A stretch of DNA of 64,000 nt from the NCBI GenBank assembly GCA_022316685.1, contig JAKJHU010000076.1, positions 1,436,001 through 1,500,000 of the forward strand, given 5' to 3'. Below, piece after piece: positions 39,648-50,700 of the stretch (position 1 is its first letter; each line of letters starts with the position of its first letter). Under the pieces are notes generated by a model. The model did not search any database and was not told where the DNA came from. It saw nothing but the letters and a program-made list of their open reading frames with translations. The position numbers were made by a program, and so were the translations under genes. Source of the DNA: Progne subis subis. Its lineage: Eukaryota > Chordata > Aves > Passeriformes > Hirundinidae.

Positions 39648-39833
39648 CTTGCCTATCCGTTCTCCAACAGTGTGCACAGCCAGCTGGAGGTAACGATGGC
39701 TGTCATACAATAGAAGTTGGGCAATTTTATACACAGTGGTTGTTTCTTCAGTCTCACTAACTGATACAGTAGAGAAGAACAGCCGAGGTACACAAGTCTT
39801 GAGTTGTTTGCTGCGTATATCTTTATTACCACT
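39648..39833 (-). pseudogene. Possible upstream exon of the cadherin-like relic
   Basis: The minus-strand frame spans 62 codons (186 bases, phase 0 at both ends) between an acceptor-like GTGTTACAG and a GT at 39646-39647. It includes VPRLFFSTVSVSETEETTTV, which recalls the start of a cadherin repeat (P-x-F ... V-S-E ... T-x-V). Two residues fewer than usual separate the proline and the V-S-E. The longer methionine-start frame at 39558-39842 overlaps it. A solo LTR lies about 180 bases upstream. Confidence 0.3.
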
Positions 39834-40007
39834 CTGTAACACAATTTAATACTAGGTAGTAAACCACTTCAGTGAGGGTTCACCAGCTTTAGCATTCATC
39901 TCCCTTTAAAACACCCTAACTCAAGACATATGGCAAAAGAAAAACAAAATTTCTGGTTTTACTTTCTCCTTCCCAAAGTGGGACACATATTAACTGGGAT
40001 GGCCTAG

Positions 40008-40013
40008 GCTGGT
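40008..40013 (+). repeat. Left target-site duplication of solo LTR
   Basis: GCTGGT directly before the LTR; the right copy at 40708-40713 is GCTGAT (5 of 6 positions equal). Confidence 0.7.
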
Positions 40014-40707
40014 TGTGGCGGTGCGAGAATTGTTTTATTAGGTTTTTATAAGAAGTTTTATGTTATGGTTCAGTTCATTGTATCCCCAGTTCCATAACCC
40101 TTTTGTGTTCTCTGTATAATAAGGCGTTTTGTGTCAGTCCTCCCACCCCCCACCTTATCTGTGACCATCCCCTCTGCCTGCCCCTCCTCGCTCTGGGGCA
40201 GCCTGCCTATCACTTTGGGACCCCTCCCCAAGATTGAGCAATCATACAGAGAGGGCTTCAGGTGATAGGTAGCCTGGGGGGAATTCCTTTCCTCTGGAGG
40301 TGGTTGGTCAGAGGCTTTGGGGTGGGCACACCTTGTTACCCCCTGAATCCCCTGATTTGTTGTCTTGTTGTAACCCCCCCCCGAACCCCTCCCCCAGTTA
40401 TAAGGTGGAGGAGGGAGACTCTCGCTCTCTCGCTCTCTGGCCTCTCTGGCCTGCGATTTGGACCAGCTGCGGACTTCCTGCAGCTGGGCCTGAATAAACA
40501 TCTTTTAACCTGCTAAGCTGAGAGCCAGCCTTTTCTTCTACTGCCGTTGCTGTCACGACACTACTTGATCCAGCTGCTGCTGAGAAGCCGAGCCAGCAGG
40601 TAAAAGATAACCTGTGTGCCATCCGAACTGGGAACATCTTGTAGCTGTGCTGACCAGAGCTAGCCGGAGGTCAGCGCCCGCCCGGTGCGGGGACAGACCC
40701 AGCTACA
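40014..40707 (+). mobile_element. Solo LTR, retroviral (6-bp duplication type)
   Basis: This 694-base element starts TGTGGCGG and ends CCAGCTACA, the TG...CA ends of retroviral LTRs. It is flanked by GCTGGT and GCTGAT, a 6-base duplication with one change. Plus orientation is shown by a TATA-like box, TTATAAGG, at 40398, followed about 95 bases later by the poly(A) signal AATAAA at 40493-40498. Between them is a CTCGCTCTCT-rich R-like region. No internal retroviral sequence adjoins it, so recombination between paired LTRs has probably removed the provirus. Six-base duplications are usual for alpha/beta-type (ERVK-like) elements. The overlapping frames (for example 40070-40501, minus) are accidental. 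Confidence 0.82.
40493..40498 (+). promoter_or_regulatory. LTR poly(A) signal
   Basis: AATAAA in plus orientation inside the solo LTR, downstream of its TATA-like box at 40398. Confidence 0.75.
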
Positions 40708-40713
40708 GCTGAT

Positions 40714-42051
40714 AAAACAGCTTAAAGGTCACATGTTCAAAATTTATTTTTAAAACAGGTCTAAAGTAAGACATAAGTAGCTGCTTTGTATAGAAGGGAA
40801 TTTTCTCTATGGGTTTATGGAGCTGGTATACTGTTCAGCTGTTTCTCATTTGTGAGGAAAGAACTTCCATCTTCAAGGCATTCAATTCAACATCCTTCTG
40901 CCAATTTCATACTCACTACCACCAAAATATACGTATTCTACATTAAAAATAAAGATATTGATTTGATATGATCCCCATAGATTTGGGAACAATGTGGACA
41001 AGCTGAAAGTTAGGGAGTGCATCCTCAGCATCACCTTAAAGCCAAAGAATAAGATGTATACTATGGAACTTCTTACACTGAAATGAAGACCCACTTGCAT
41101 GTTATCGTGGATCATGCATCAAAGCAGCTGACAGTGTCTGTGAAAGCTGGAGGGATTACCCTTAGTACTTCAAAGCAACACAACTAGGCTGACTACAAAG
41201 AGGAAAAAGAAAAAAAAAAAGCATTGACAGAGTGGAGAGAAAAGATCTGAGTCTAAACATTAAATGCTTTAGCCTACAGACTTCATTGAAACAAGCGTTT
41301 TCCTCAGTAAGGTACAAAAGACAGACAAGAACTTCACTGGAAGGAGAGCCAACATATACACTTTAATAAAACTCAGTTCATTCTGTAATTGGGTCACATC
41401 AGTAAAAATGAATGCAAATTTATGAGCTTACAATGTGTTTCACAGTAATGAATGCCTAATAAAACAGCTTTGAAAAACAATGGGTTTGTATTTGCACCCC
41501 AAACCTCTGTCCTGTTGTTAACCAACCCTACAAATGCCCTAAGGAAGTATCAAGATAGCATCAACTATCTACAGCACCCATGCAACAGAAATCAGGGTGT
41601 ACCTCAAAACTTGTTACCTTTTTAATTAAGAGTTTATGTCCTCATCTCCTCCCATCAATGCAGGCAGCTCAAATTTAAAACAAGATGAGTACTTAAGAAA
41701 TCAGTGCTTTGGGGTGCTGATGTCATTAGTAGAAAACTCCACTGGAAAGCCAGGCATGATGAGGGTTCCAGTAATACAATACTGTAAAAAGAAGTCCCAG
41801 ACCCACTATCTTTTCAAAAAGAGGAAGAAATCCCTCAGAGGCCTTTTAAAAGTATTTTATTTTAACAACAAGAGAAAAATCCATTTCCTCTAGACTTTGG
41901 AATATAGATCTCAAGAAAGTAGAAAGTGCTTTCTAAGATGATGGAATTACTTATAGGAATGTATGTTAATTTAAGAGGATTAAAAGCACTTAATGTGGAA
42001 GTCTCCTGCTCTGCCGTGCTTGAAAATAGAAGATGAATTATGTGTTTGAAT
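40714..42051. other. AT-rich stretch, nothing certain
   Basis: A plus-strand segment at 40990-41190 reads as two protein-like pieces in different frames (KLKVRECILSITLKPKNK and then THLHVIVDHASKQLTVSV). I cannot match it to a family; it could be a broken retrocopy. The rest shows no gene or repeat. Confidence 0.4.
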
Positions 42052-42193
42052 TTCACAGAAGCACAAAATATTCTGAGCAGGAAGAGAACCACAATGATCA
42101 TCGAGTCCAACTCTTAAGTGACTATCCCACATGGAGATCAAACCTATGACCCTGGTGTTATTAGCATCATGCTCTAACCAACTGAGCTAAAAT
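42052..42193 (-). mobile_element. tRNA-Ile-derived SINE with CR1-like tail (TguSINE1-like)
   Basis: On the minus strand, 42193-42122 resembles tRNA-Ile. The A box TAGCTCAGTTGGTTAGAGC lies at 42171-42189, the anticodon loop CTAATAA with anticodon AAT at 42160-42162, and the B box GGTTTGATCTC at 42134-42144. Downstream is a CR1-like 3' tail (GTTGGACTCGATGATCATTG, 42092-42111) that runs out to a worn TTTGTGCTTCTGTGAAATT. Such a tRNA head with a CR1-type tail is the design of the songbird SINE known as TguSINE1, which borrows the CR1 machinery. The internal promoter boxes are intact enough to recognise, but the acceptor-stem pairing is lost, so this is not a working tRNA gene. The copy is diverged and no target duplication is clear. 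Confidence 0.75.
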
Positions 42194-42263
42194 TTACTCC
42201 AGTAGAGACCTCTATTTCTTGGAAGGTTCCATTATTTTCATTAGAAATCTACTTTCCAAAAAA

Positions 42264-42440
42264 ATCACAATCATTTAGGTTGGAAAAGACCTCCAAGAGC
42301 ATGGAGTCCAACCTTTGACCAATTACTCCTTTGTCAACTAGTCCATAACATGAAGTGCCATCTTCAGTTGTTTCTTGAACATCTCAAGGGACTCAACCAT
42401 CTTCTTGGTAAAATCTCCTGAGGACTGCCCAGAAAATTCC
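42264..42440 (-). mobile_element. CR1 LINE 3' fragment
   Basis: A minus-strand CR1 3' untranslated fragment. AATCACAATCATTTAGGTTGG is the worn terminal repeat plus the family-typical start (20-base core read from 42265). It is followed by AGACCTCCAAGAGCATGGAG and a later AAGTGCCATCTTCAG ... TTGAACATCTCAAGGGACTC segment. It lies about 70 bases from the tRNA-derived SINE, in the same orientation. Confidence 0.8.
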
Positions 42441-42900
42441 CAATGCTGGGAATGCAAAAAGAAATTAAGTCCCCAAATATTGTCAGGGTCCATATACTGT
42501 ATTTCAAGACACTCTTGCATTAGGTTTGAATAAAAAGTGATCTTAATCACAATTGCTATTCCTTTGGGAGTTTCATCTGGGGGACTCAGGCTAATAAAAT
42601 TAAATGCTAGAACATGAAAAGATCATGGAGAGTAAGATCATCAAAAACTTTTACCCTTCCTTGGACTTCAGAGGAGCCAGTTCCCTCTAGCTGCAACCAT
42701 CTTTCTTAAAGTAAGATTAGTCCTCCTGCCACATCTACAACACATTTGCAGACGTGGATGGCAGAGGATTAGTAGCATGCTTCTCTGCTGCTAACATGAA
42801 ATGAGTTCTTTGATGCACTACTCTGCATTTATTTCTCAATCTGTACAATATGAACTTGACTAAATCACAGCAATATTCTGTTATCCCAAATTTGCAAACG
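42441..42900. other. Short AT-rich spacer
   Basis: Nothing recognised between the CR1 fragment and the (AAAT)n array. Confidence 0.5.
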
Positions 42901-42902
42901 AA

Positions 42903-42949
<47 letters not shown>

Positions 42950-42952
42950 ATA
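42901..42952 (+). repeat. (AAAT)n microsatellite, about 13 units
   Basis: An uninterrupted AAAT/ATAA array of about 50 bases. It is perfect and therefore probably variable in length. Confidence 0.97.
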
Positions 42953-43048
42953 TTTACACAGCTTGCTATCTTGCTATATTTATCTTGCTATAAAACTGTA
43001 TGGTTGCAATACGGATTTTCCAGTGTTCCAGCAGACCAACAGCCAACA

Positions 43049-43245
43049 GGGTCTTGGGGTCGTGTTCCTTGCTCTAGCTCTGACTTGCTGCGTCACTGGG
43101 GAGTAATCTTTTAACCTTTCAGTGCTGTGTTTAATCTAAATGTAAAATGAACTGATATTATAAACTCCCCTGAAGTGTTTCCATCCCAGGTGTGTTGTAA
43201 GGCTTAATTAATTAGTGGCTGTGAGGCGCTTCATGCCAAAGTTCT
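43049..43245 (+). mobile_element. MIR/CORE-SINE-like fossil
   Basis: Plus-strand resemblance to MIR-type SINEs over most of their length. There is a worn B box (GGGGTCGTGTTCC) and then CTCTGACTTGCTGCGTCACT, matching the conserved core (CTCTGACTTGCTGTGTGAC). TTAACCTTTCAGTGCTGTGT and ATCTAAATGTAAAATGAACT follow (compare ATCTGTAAAATGGGGATA). The tail is TGTGTTGTAAGGCTTAATTA and GTGAGGCGCTTCATGCC. Retention of this order in a bird genome marks an ancient amniote insertion. Confidence 0.7.
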
Positions 43246-43752
43246 TCATGTGAAAGAAAGCGTATACTGAGGTACTGTGATTGCTTATCATGTTTATTAA
43301 TGCTGAATAGCATCAGAGAATCATTTTCAAAATATATTTTCCATGTATTTTAGAATCTGGTTAGGCAGAATTATTATAAGGAAATTTGCAACTGCAAGAA
43401 TAATTCATACTTTTTTCAGACGTCTCTCTCAGCTCTGGAATATCTCCTGGTACTTGACTCCCCAACTGGCTCTCACAGATCCTCTATGCATATAAAATCC
43501 CCTAGCACTTGAGTCTGAACTGAGTCAGGGGGCTGCCTGTTGCCAGATCTCAAGGCATTCTCATGGGAAACTATCTAGGTCACCTAGAGAGGTGCTAACA
43601 GCAAGAGGTTTTACTGTTTAAGGGCAGCTTTCCCAGAAAGTAAGATGCTTTGAATTCAGTTGTGTTTCAGACTATGGAGATGGACTTCTGCAGTATGTAC
43701 CACTCAGACACTGGAAGGTATTACAAATAATAATAAAAAACAGTTACTGCCA

Positions 43753-43812
43753 GGGACTAGATGTTCTTTAAGGTTCCTTCCAACCCAAGCCATTCTGTGA
43801 TGATTCTATGAG
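43753..43812 (+). mobile_element. CR1 LINE 3' terminus, plus strand
   Basis: A very short CR1 end in plus orientation: GGACTAGATGTTCTTTAAGG, then TTCCTTCCAACCCAAGCCAT, closing with TCTGTGATGATTCTATG, the worn 3' terminal repeat. The element is truncated to about 60 bases. Confidence 0.88.
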
Positions 43813-46745
43813 TAACCTGGTCTGACTTCTTGCCCAACTTTCATGATTCTCTCTCCACGCTTAGATGTTTCCTTATGTCATTGCTGGTAATCTTCTATCT
43901 GCCTTCCCAGTATGCTTGTTTTTCTGTCACTGAGTTAACATGGCTTTTTGTCTCTGACTGTCATGTTCTGGACTGTCCACCAGAGAAAGATCTTACTGTC
44001 CATCAGAGAAAGGTTTTGTATCCTTACAGAAAAAACTCCATGGGATAATTTTATGAATGACTGCACAAAATCTACCACAATTTATAAGAGGTTCTTAGGC
44101 TCCCTCAAATCATCTCAGACCTATCATAATGTCTTCAGATAGCAGATACACAAAACTTCCATTATTGAGCTTTCTGTTCTCTAATCTTTTCTATGGATCA
44201 TATAATTTTACTCAGGGCAATAAGCAAACGCAGAAGAACTAAAAATATTAAAGTACATAAAATTAGGTCATAAACCATGTAGTACCACAAAGACAGGCTG
44301 CAGTTCTATTCACTGAAGAATCAGAGATTTAAAACTCTAATAATTCTGTTATGCTGTATATATTGATTTAAAAAAAAAATTTTTTGCATTAGTCACACAT
44401 ACCTGTAGATATGTTCTAGAACCAGAGAAAAAATTAAGTAGCTTAAGAATTTTTACAAGAATTTTAATACTCCCTTTTGTCTAAATGATGTCATCATGTT
44501 AAGCATTTAAGAAAAGGAACTACAGCACCAAAGACAAAAAAAAAAACCAAAAAAAAAACTGTGTTGAAATTTCAGTTGTTGTTCTGAACAAAAATATTTG
44601 GTCTCACAAATATGGAGTAATAAAGCATCTCAATAATTTTGTTCTTTTATTTTGGAATAAATGAGACCTCAAATGTGAGCAAGCGTTCAGTCCATAGTAA
44701 TTAGGTCAGGTGAGATTTGGAAGAAATGGAAAGCCTCCGGGAACTATCACGATTGTGTCCATTTCACCTAAAATTGATATAACTTCACTCCTACAAGTTA
44801 ATGAGCATTTCAGCTCTTACTTCATTATGAACAAACTCATCTTTTTCAATTATATATGATTAGATTAAAAGCTCCCAAAATGATCTACAATTATTAGTAA
44901 ATTATTAATATGGAAAATACTTTCAAAATGTTTTAGGCAAGCTAAAACTAATGAGTTTTCATATAGCATTTTGCTAAGCTTTAATAGTGATATTTCTTTG
45001 TGTTTTTACCAAAACCTCAAATAGGATGAATATTTGCTACGTTAAAAGGACTACATATCTGCAGTCATTTAATAGACAGCACCAGCAACTGAGTTCCCAT
45101 GGAATACACAGATGTGTATGTGCAAACTCTCCAATGGACACTGTCACAAGTTGGAAGGCAGTGATGTACTGGTGCCTAAGCCATGAAAGAAACCAGGAAT
45201 CCTGATCTGCAATTCCTCAGCCAAGCACAAACGCAACTATTCCTGCAAATCCTTAAATACCTTTTGAAGGTCACTGCTTTTAATGTCACCCAATTATTCT
45301 ATTAATATGGGTTTATTTATATGATTGCTTCCTTTGTGGTATCCAAAACCAGCCTAGATTAAGAACAAGAATTTATATAGTAGTTAAATACACAGCATTA
45401 GCATTGAGCGACCTACGAATATGACATTTTTTAATGGAACTAATTCTCAAAACACAATCAAACTTCAGAGCTGCTGGAAATGTTACAGTAGCTCCTATGG
45501 AAAAGGAAAAGCAATGTTCTGCTAGGTTTAAGGTTTCAATTACATATTTTATTTGTGTTTGAGAAATCTGTAAAATGAAAGGGTATCCCCTTTCATGGGA
45601 TAACAATCTGACCTCCTGTGACCATCCAAACTCCTGTTCAGTACTGCAATATTTCACATCAGAAGAGACATTAAAGACCTTTTGTTCTCTGTGTCAAATC
45701 AAAAGTCCTGTGTTATATTCTGTACTCTTGTTCCTTAGGCTAAACTGCTTAATTCCCATGCTTCAATTGCAAAAAAGAGTTAGCTCAAAACTCAAGATGA
45801 GAATTGACATTAATAGAAAAGATATTTTGCTGTGAAAGTGGATAGTGTGAATCAGCTGACATTCTGTAAGTGCTCTGAGATGTTCAAATGAAAGTTGTCA
45901 GTGCTAATACCAAGCACGAGCTGTATTACTAATAATGCCTTCTAACAAAAATTGCTGTTTTAAGAAAGAGGCTTTGCTATTTTTATAGTTAAGCTACTAC
46001 TGCAATTGGCTAAGAGAGACAAAACCAATGGTATAACAAATGATTCAAAGAATTACTAGAAAATAATTCCACTGAGAGGTTTAGGTGACATCTTTAACCA
46101 TAAGAGATCCACCTACATACATATTCTAAATATTTATAACACCACAAGGAGGAAGTTAATGCTATGCAAATCCCTGCAGAATACTTATTTTGCTGGAAAT
46201 TATTATATTATAATAAGAAATTCTAATTTACTTATGTGAATATATGAAAATTAAAGCATTAATTATTCATACAAATAAAATGAGAAAATTAATATAGGCG
46301 GTATATTACAGTTCCAATACGATATAACCTGATCCCCTCCTCCATGCACATGGAACCTGCTGCTTTCCCAACTGTGCAAAAGTTGGGTGTTTTCAAGCTG
46401 TGAAATTTTTCTCAACAATGCAGGATTTGGATACAAGGTTTCAGGAGTCCAAGCCTGTTCAATTCATTTGTGCGTACTAATGTTCAAGAGCAAACTGCTA
46501 CCCTTTCTTCAAGTTCTCATCTTATCCTGCTACTTCAAGGTTTATTTGAAAAGCCTGACCCCAAACATGTCACTTTAGAAGAAACCAAGATTTTCAATAT
46601 TACCAAAGCTTAAGGTTTTACCAGTCTTCAGTAGCATTTCTTGTTAAGCTGAAGCATCTGGTAAGTCTGTAATTGCATGTGAATTTTCAAATTTAAAAGG
46701 AAAAAAAAGAGAAATACATGAAGGATAAGTTTCTATGGAGAGAAA

Positions 46746-46782
46746 AGGGTGGGGTGAGGTGAGGCAAGGCGAGGAGAGGAGA
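46746..46782 (+). repeat. G/A-rich GGTGA/GGCGA/GGAGA array
   Basis: Imperfect five-base units of the form GGNGA or GGNAA run for about 37 bases and are followed by an A-run. Confidence 0.8.
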
Positions 46783-47749
46783 AAAAAAACTCTCATTAAT
46801 TTAAAAGCAAAAAAATGCATATAAAAGCACTTTCCCTAGAACTACAGAAAGCCAAGAACACTCCTTAGTCCCTGCACCAATTCTCAATGGCCTATACCTC
46901 AGCAGACTGCAGTGAGACAAGCAACTTGTACAATGGCCTTAGACCCTATACTAACTCCATTAAGCAGCACACCAAATCATCAGTGAATATTTAGAAATAA
47001 AAGGAATCCCTAGAGAGATTTTATAAACAGGTTGATTGGTTTCTCATGGCCCTGCAAGGGTTAGAAACAATGCTCTGAAAAATAACATTTTCTCCTGTAC
47101 TTATTGTTTCTATCTCTGGGCATATCCAGAACAAAGTTACTAATGATGCCCTAAAAACAGGGCCCTTTACCAAAATGTCTGTGGCTCAAGCTCCTGCAAT
47201 ATCAGCTGTGTTTTAAAGGTCTGACTCCCATGGCAAGCTGTGCAGCAAGTCTGCATGCGAGACCAAATTTTCAGAGTGATGGTTCTATAGTCCCATTAAG
47301 CCACATGGAAGGAAAGCAGGACAGATTCAATGCCTCAGGAATCCCATGTCTCATGAAGACATTTGCAACTCACAACTAACAGATCACCCACTGCTGCCAC
47401 ACCTTTATGTAATTTCCAACACATTTACATTTGTTCTATTAACAGGGTAAATTAAAATTTTACTCGATGTGACCCAGGTGGCACATTCGGCATGGGAGCT
47501 GTTATTGTCTTAAATGGTTGATGGCTAGGACCTGCTTTGGTTCTGTTACAGCAGGCTTTCAGCTGGAAAGGTTACCAACAATGACTGCAATGAGAAGACA
47601 TCACTATAGAGACCTGTCACTCCCTCTTGATTCTGCAAATGCTGGCCAACACTGAATGAATGATGCTCCATCACAGCTCAGCTGCCTCCCATCTGCTTTA
47701 AACACAGTATTAGCATGAAACTTCCTCAGCACTCAGCTTAAAGTTTTCC

Positions 47750-47764
47750 TTTTTTTTTTTTTTT
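47750..47764 (+). repeat. Poly-T run (15 bases)
   Basis: Homopolymer only; no element is recognised beside it. Confidence 0.9.
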
Positions 47765-50700
47765 CTTCCATACTAGATACTTTAGTTTAAATGTTTTCCA
47801 ATGGACAGATGTATACTTCCACAAAGGATCAGTAGTCAGAGCAGGTTTCCTTTTCCAGACTGTGCTGGCCATCCAAATAGTGGGGTTGTTTAAGCTGGCT
47901 CCAGTACCCTCTGCTTTTCTTCTTGACCCTGAATTATCCTTCAGGTCATGGTGCTAAAAACATTTATGTAATCACATTGCAGGAAGTCTGGTCCAGCTGA
48001 TAGATAACCTAGGTGAAAATAATGATTGTACAGTTACAAGTGCTACTCTTTTGCAAGTGAGGCAGTTTTCCAGCCCAGTTCACAAAATGGCTGCACAAAC
48101 ACATATGCAGAACCGCACACACACAGGGCCAGTAGCACACAGCAGATTAATAACTACTCAAGGCAGAAATGTGGCTGAAAATCAGGACTGCCCTCTTGCT
48201 TGAAAAGTTGCAATCTGGAAGACACAGCGTACATATTAATACAACACCTTCTAACGTGGCATGGTCAAAATCTCAGGGGAAAAAAACATCCAGTTGCACT
48301 TTTTGACATTCATGCCATATGCATCTATAAAATTGATGCTTGAGACAACACAGAAAACAATATGCATGATTTAAATACTTCTTTTTATTCACGGTGTGCT
48401 CCCTGCTTAGTAAGAAAAAAAGAGGAGGGGGAGAGAGTAAGAGAAAAAAAAGAAATAATCTTACTAGCTTTTGTTCTGTTTAGTTTGCAGGGGATTAAAA
48501 TTATTTTACCCTATGCACTGGGGATTTCATCCCAGGCAGCTCTACATTTTCACCTGCATCAAAACGTTAATGTGCTCTTAACAATTTAAGACCAGAATTG
48601 CGGTCTCTCTATAAATACAGGGAATTAAATCCCATTCTGTTGTGGCACTGCATGCTGAGTAAATCTCCAAGTAGTTGAGCTGTTAATTTTTTTGTTTTGT
48701 ATATCTTCCCTCCATTAAACCAATTTTTTCAATCATGCTGAACAGTCACCTGCTGCCTGCACTCTGAAGTGTCTGGCTTTGCCTTGCATGGTGATCCCTG
48801 TGTTGCACTTTGCTCACAGAATTTCTAACAGTGGGGTACATTTCACTTTGTGGTATTTTTACTTGCTTCTAGAAATACATCGGAGATCACTGGATGAATA
48901 TTTTCCAGCTTTCTGACAGGTTCCCTCCAGCCCTCTTGTACTACTCCCGCATGTAAAGGACCTTATTATAAAAACTTTATAAAATTGAATAAAGACAAAA
49001 CACTCATTCTGACCTAACCTGTGAATTGTAAAAGACATAGTGCTACCTGCTATGACATTTTCTTTCAAATGCACTTTAGACCAGGCCATGAAAAGTAATA
49101 TACATTTGTACCAGTGCATTTGAGACAGTTCCTTTTTTTGAGCCAGAAACATTTCAGTGCAAATAAATAGAGCTAAATTAAATTAAAACTAGGATAACAG
49201 GGTTAAATTGTCGTAAGAAAAGCAGTGACAAAAATATACGGACAAACATTTTCCCATCTTCTAAGTTCTTAGAGAGCTCTTCACACCACCAAAGACTTTA
49301 GCAAAATGTCATTGCGACCAGAAAGAAAAATAAAACAAGGGAATTTTCAATTCCCAAGTTCTTGAAACTCACCCACTCACGCAAATATCTGAGCACTAAG
49401 AAGGATGTGAATCACAAAATGTTTACTGCTATAGAAGTGACAAGTGTCTAAAATTGTTGGCATCCCTCATTGGTCATCAAATGGACAAAATTCACTGTGT
49501 TCCCCCAGAAAATACTGAAACTCTAAAATACTGAAAGCACAAGAACTGGCATTATTTTAGTCTCTGAAGGAGCTCAAGTTTTATATAAGGTTTGCTTTAT
49601 AAAGGAGACATAACCATCACTATCTCACACAAACAGCCCAGTATTTAAACATTTTACTTGTCAGACTACAGCTTTTCTCAGTATTTAAAACACATGCATA
49701 AGCCTATCCCTGTTTTCTAAGCATATTTTTACCCACATATTTCCAGGTATTACATATAAAGTTCAGCTCACACATATATACATGATTTTCTAGAAATTCA
49801 GTCGTACCATAAACCAGTTCCTCACTTCTGCTGACCTCCCCATTCTTCACTTTCTTGTATCAGGTCTATTAATGATTCATTGGTACAAGTTCATCAGTGT
49901 CTTCTCCTAAAAATTGCCCACTGCATATGATCAGATCTTTTTCAAGCAATTCACACCATAATGTTGCACTGAACTTTACCAAAGTCTAGCTCAGGTATAA
50001 CTGATCAATCAATGAAGCTGCTGTTGTTCTACCATCCCATTTCACCCCTTGCTAGGACACAACTTGATAAAACTTCCATTAGTCTAATCTTTCAATGCTC
50101 AGTGCCAAAAACACTGTCGTTCCTCTCCTTTACATCCCCTTGGACAACTTCAAACAAATACTTTCCCTACATGACCTGTCCACCTGTACATTTACTCAAT
50201 AGTGTATATGAATGTATGGGTCTCCAGATAATGGTTTTTCACATTTAATTTCTAGGGAATGTCAATTTCCATCAAGGGATACACAAACTGCATGTTAATC
50301 AAATTTGATGTCTAGAGGGGCCTGAATGTATCTACCTCATGAATATGCAGGCAGCTCTGTTTTTTGTGTAAGACGCAAGTATATTTCTTATCAGATAGGG
50401 AGCGCAGTTATGTGTATTTATTTTCTTCCTCCTTGTTCTTTTTTGCATAAAGCAGATGAGATCCAGTGTTTGCCAGAGCAGATATATTTTTTCCAAGGCA
50501 CAACAGCAGCCTAAAGCTAGATGATAAAATTTTGCGTGCCATCCATATAATGCAACTGCAGTTTGAGTGTTCTAGATTTTGTGGTTTGTGTTGCACAAGT
50601 GTAAAGCTGAAATCACAGGCAGGGTGATAAATGTTAACAATTTATTCAGGGCTGGAAAACACTGAGAATCAGCTCTCTCCCTTGGTCTGCTTTCATTCAG

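Noticed and set aside
40070..40501. 143-codon minus-strand frame
   Set aside because: It is antisense to the solo LTR at 40014-40707 and shows low-complexity composition.
42122..42193. Functional tRNA-Ile gene on the minus strand
   Set aside because: The A box, anticodon and B box are visible, but the acceptor stem does not pair and a CR1-like tail follows, so it is the head of a SINE.
49060..49110. Cadherin-like LKENVIAGSTMSF on the minus strand
   Set aside because: It is a single short motif with no neighbouring cadherin features, 9 kb from the main relic, and is expected by chance at this length.
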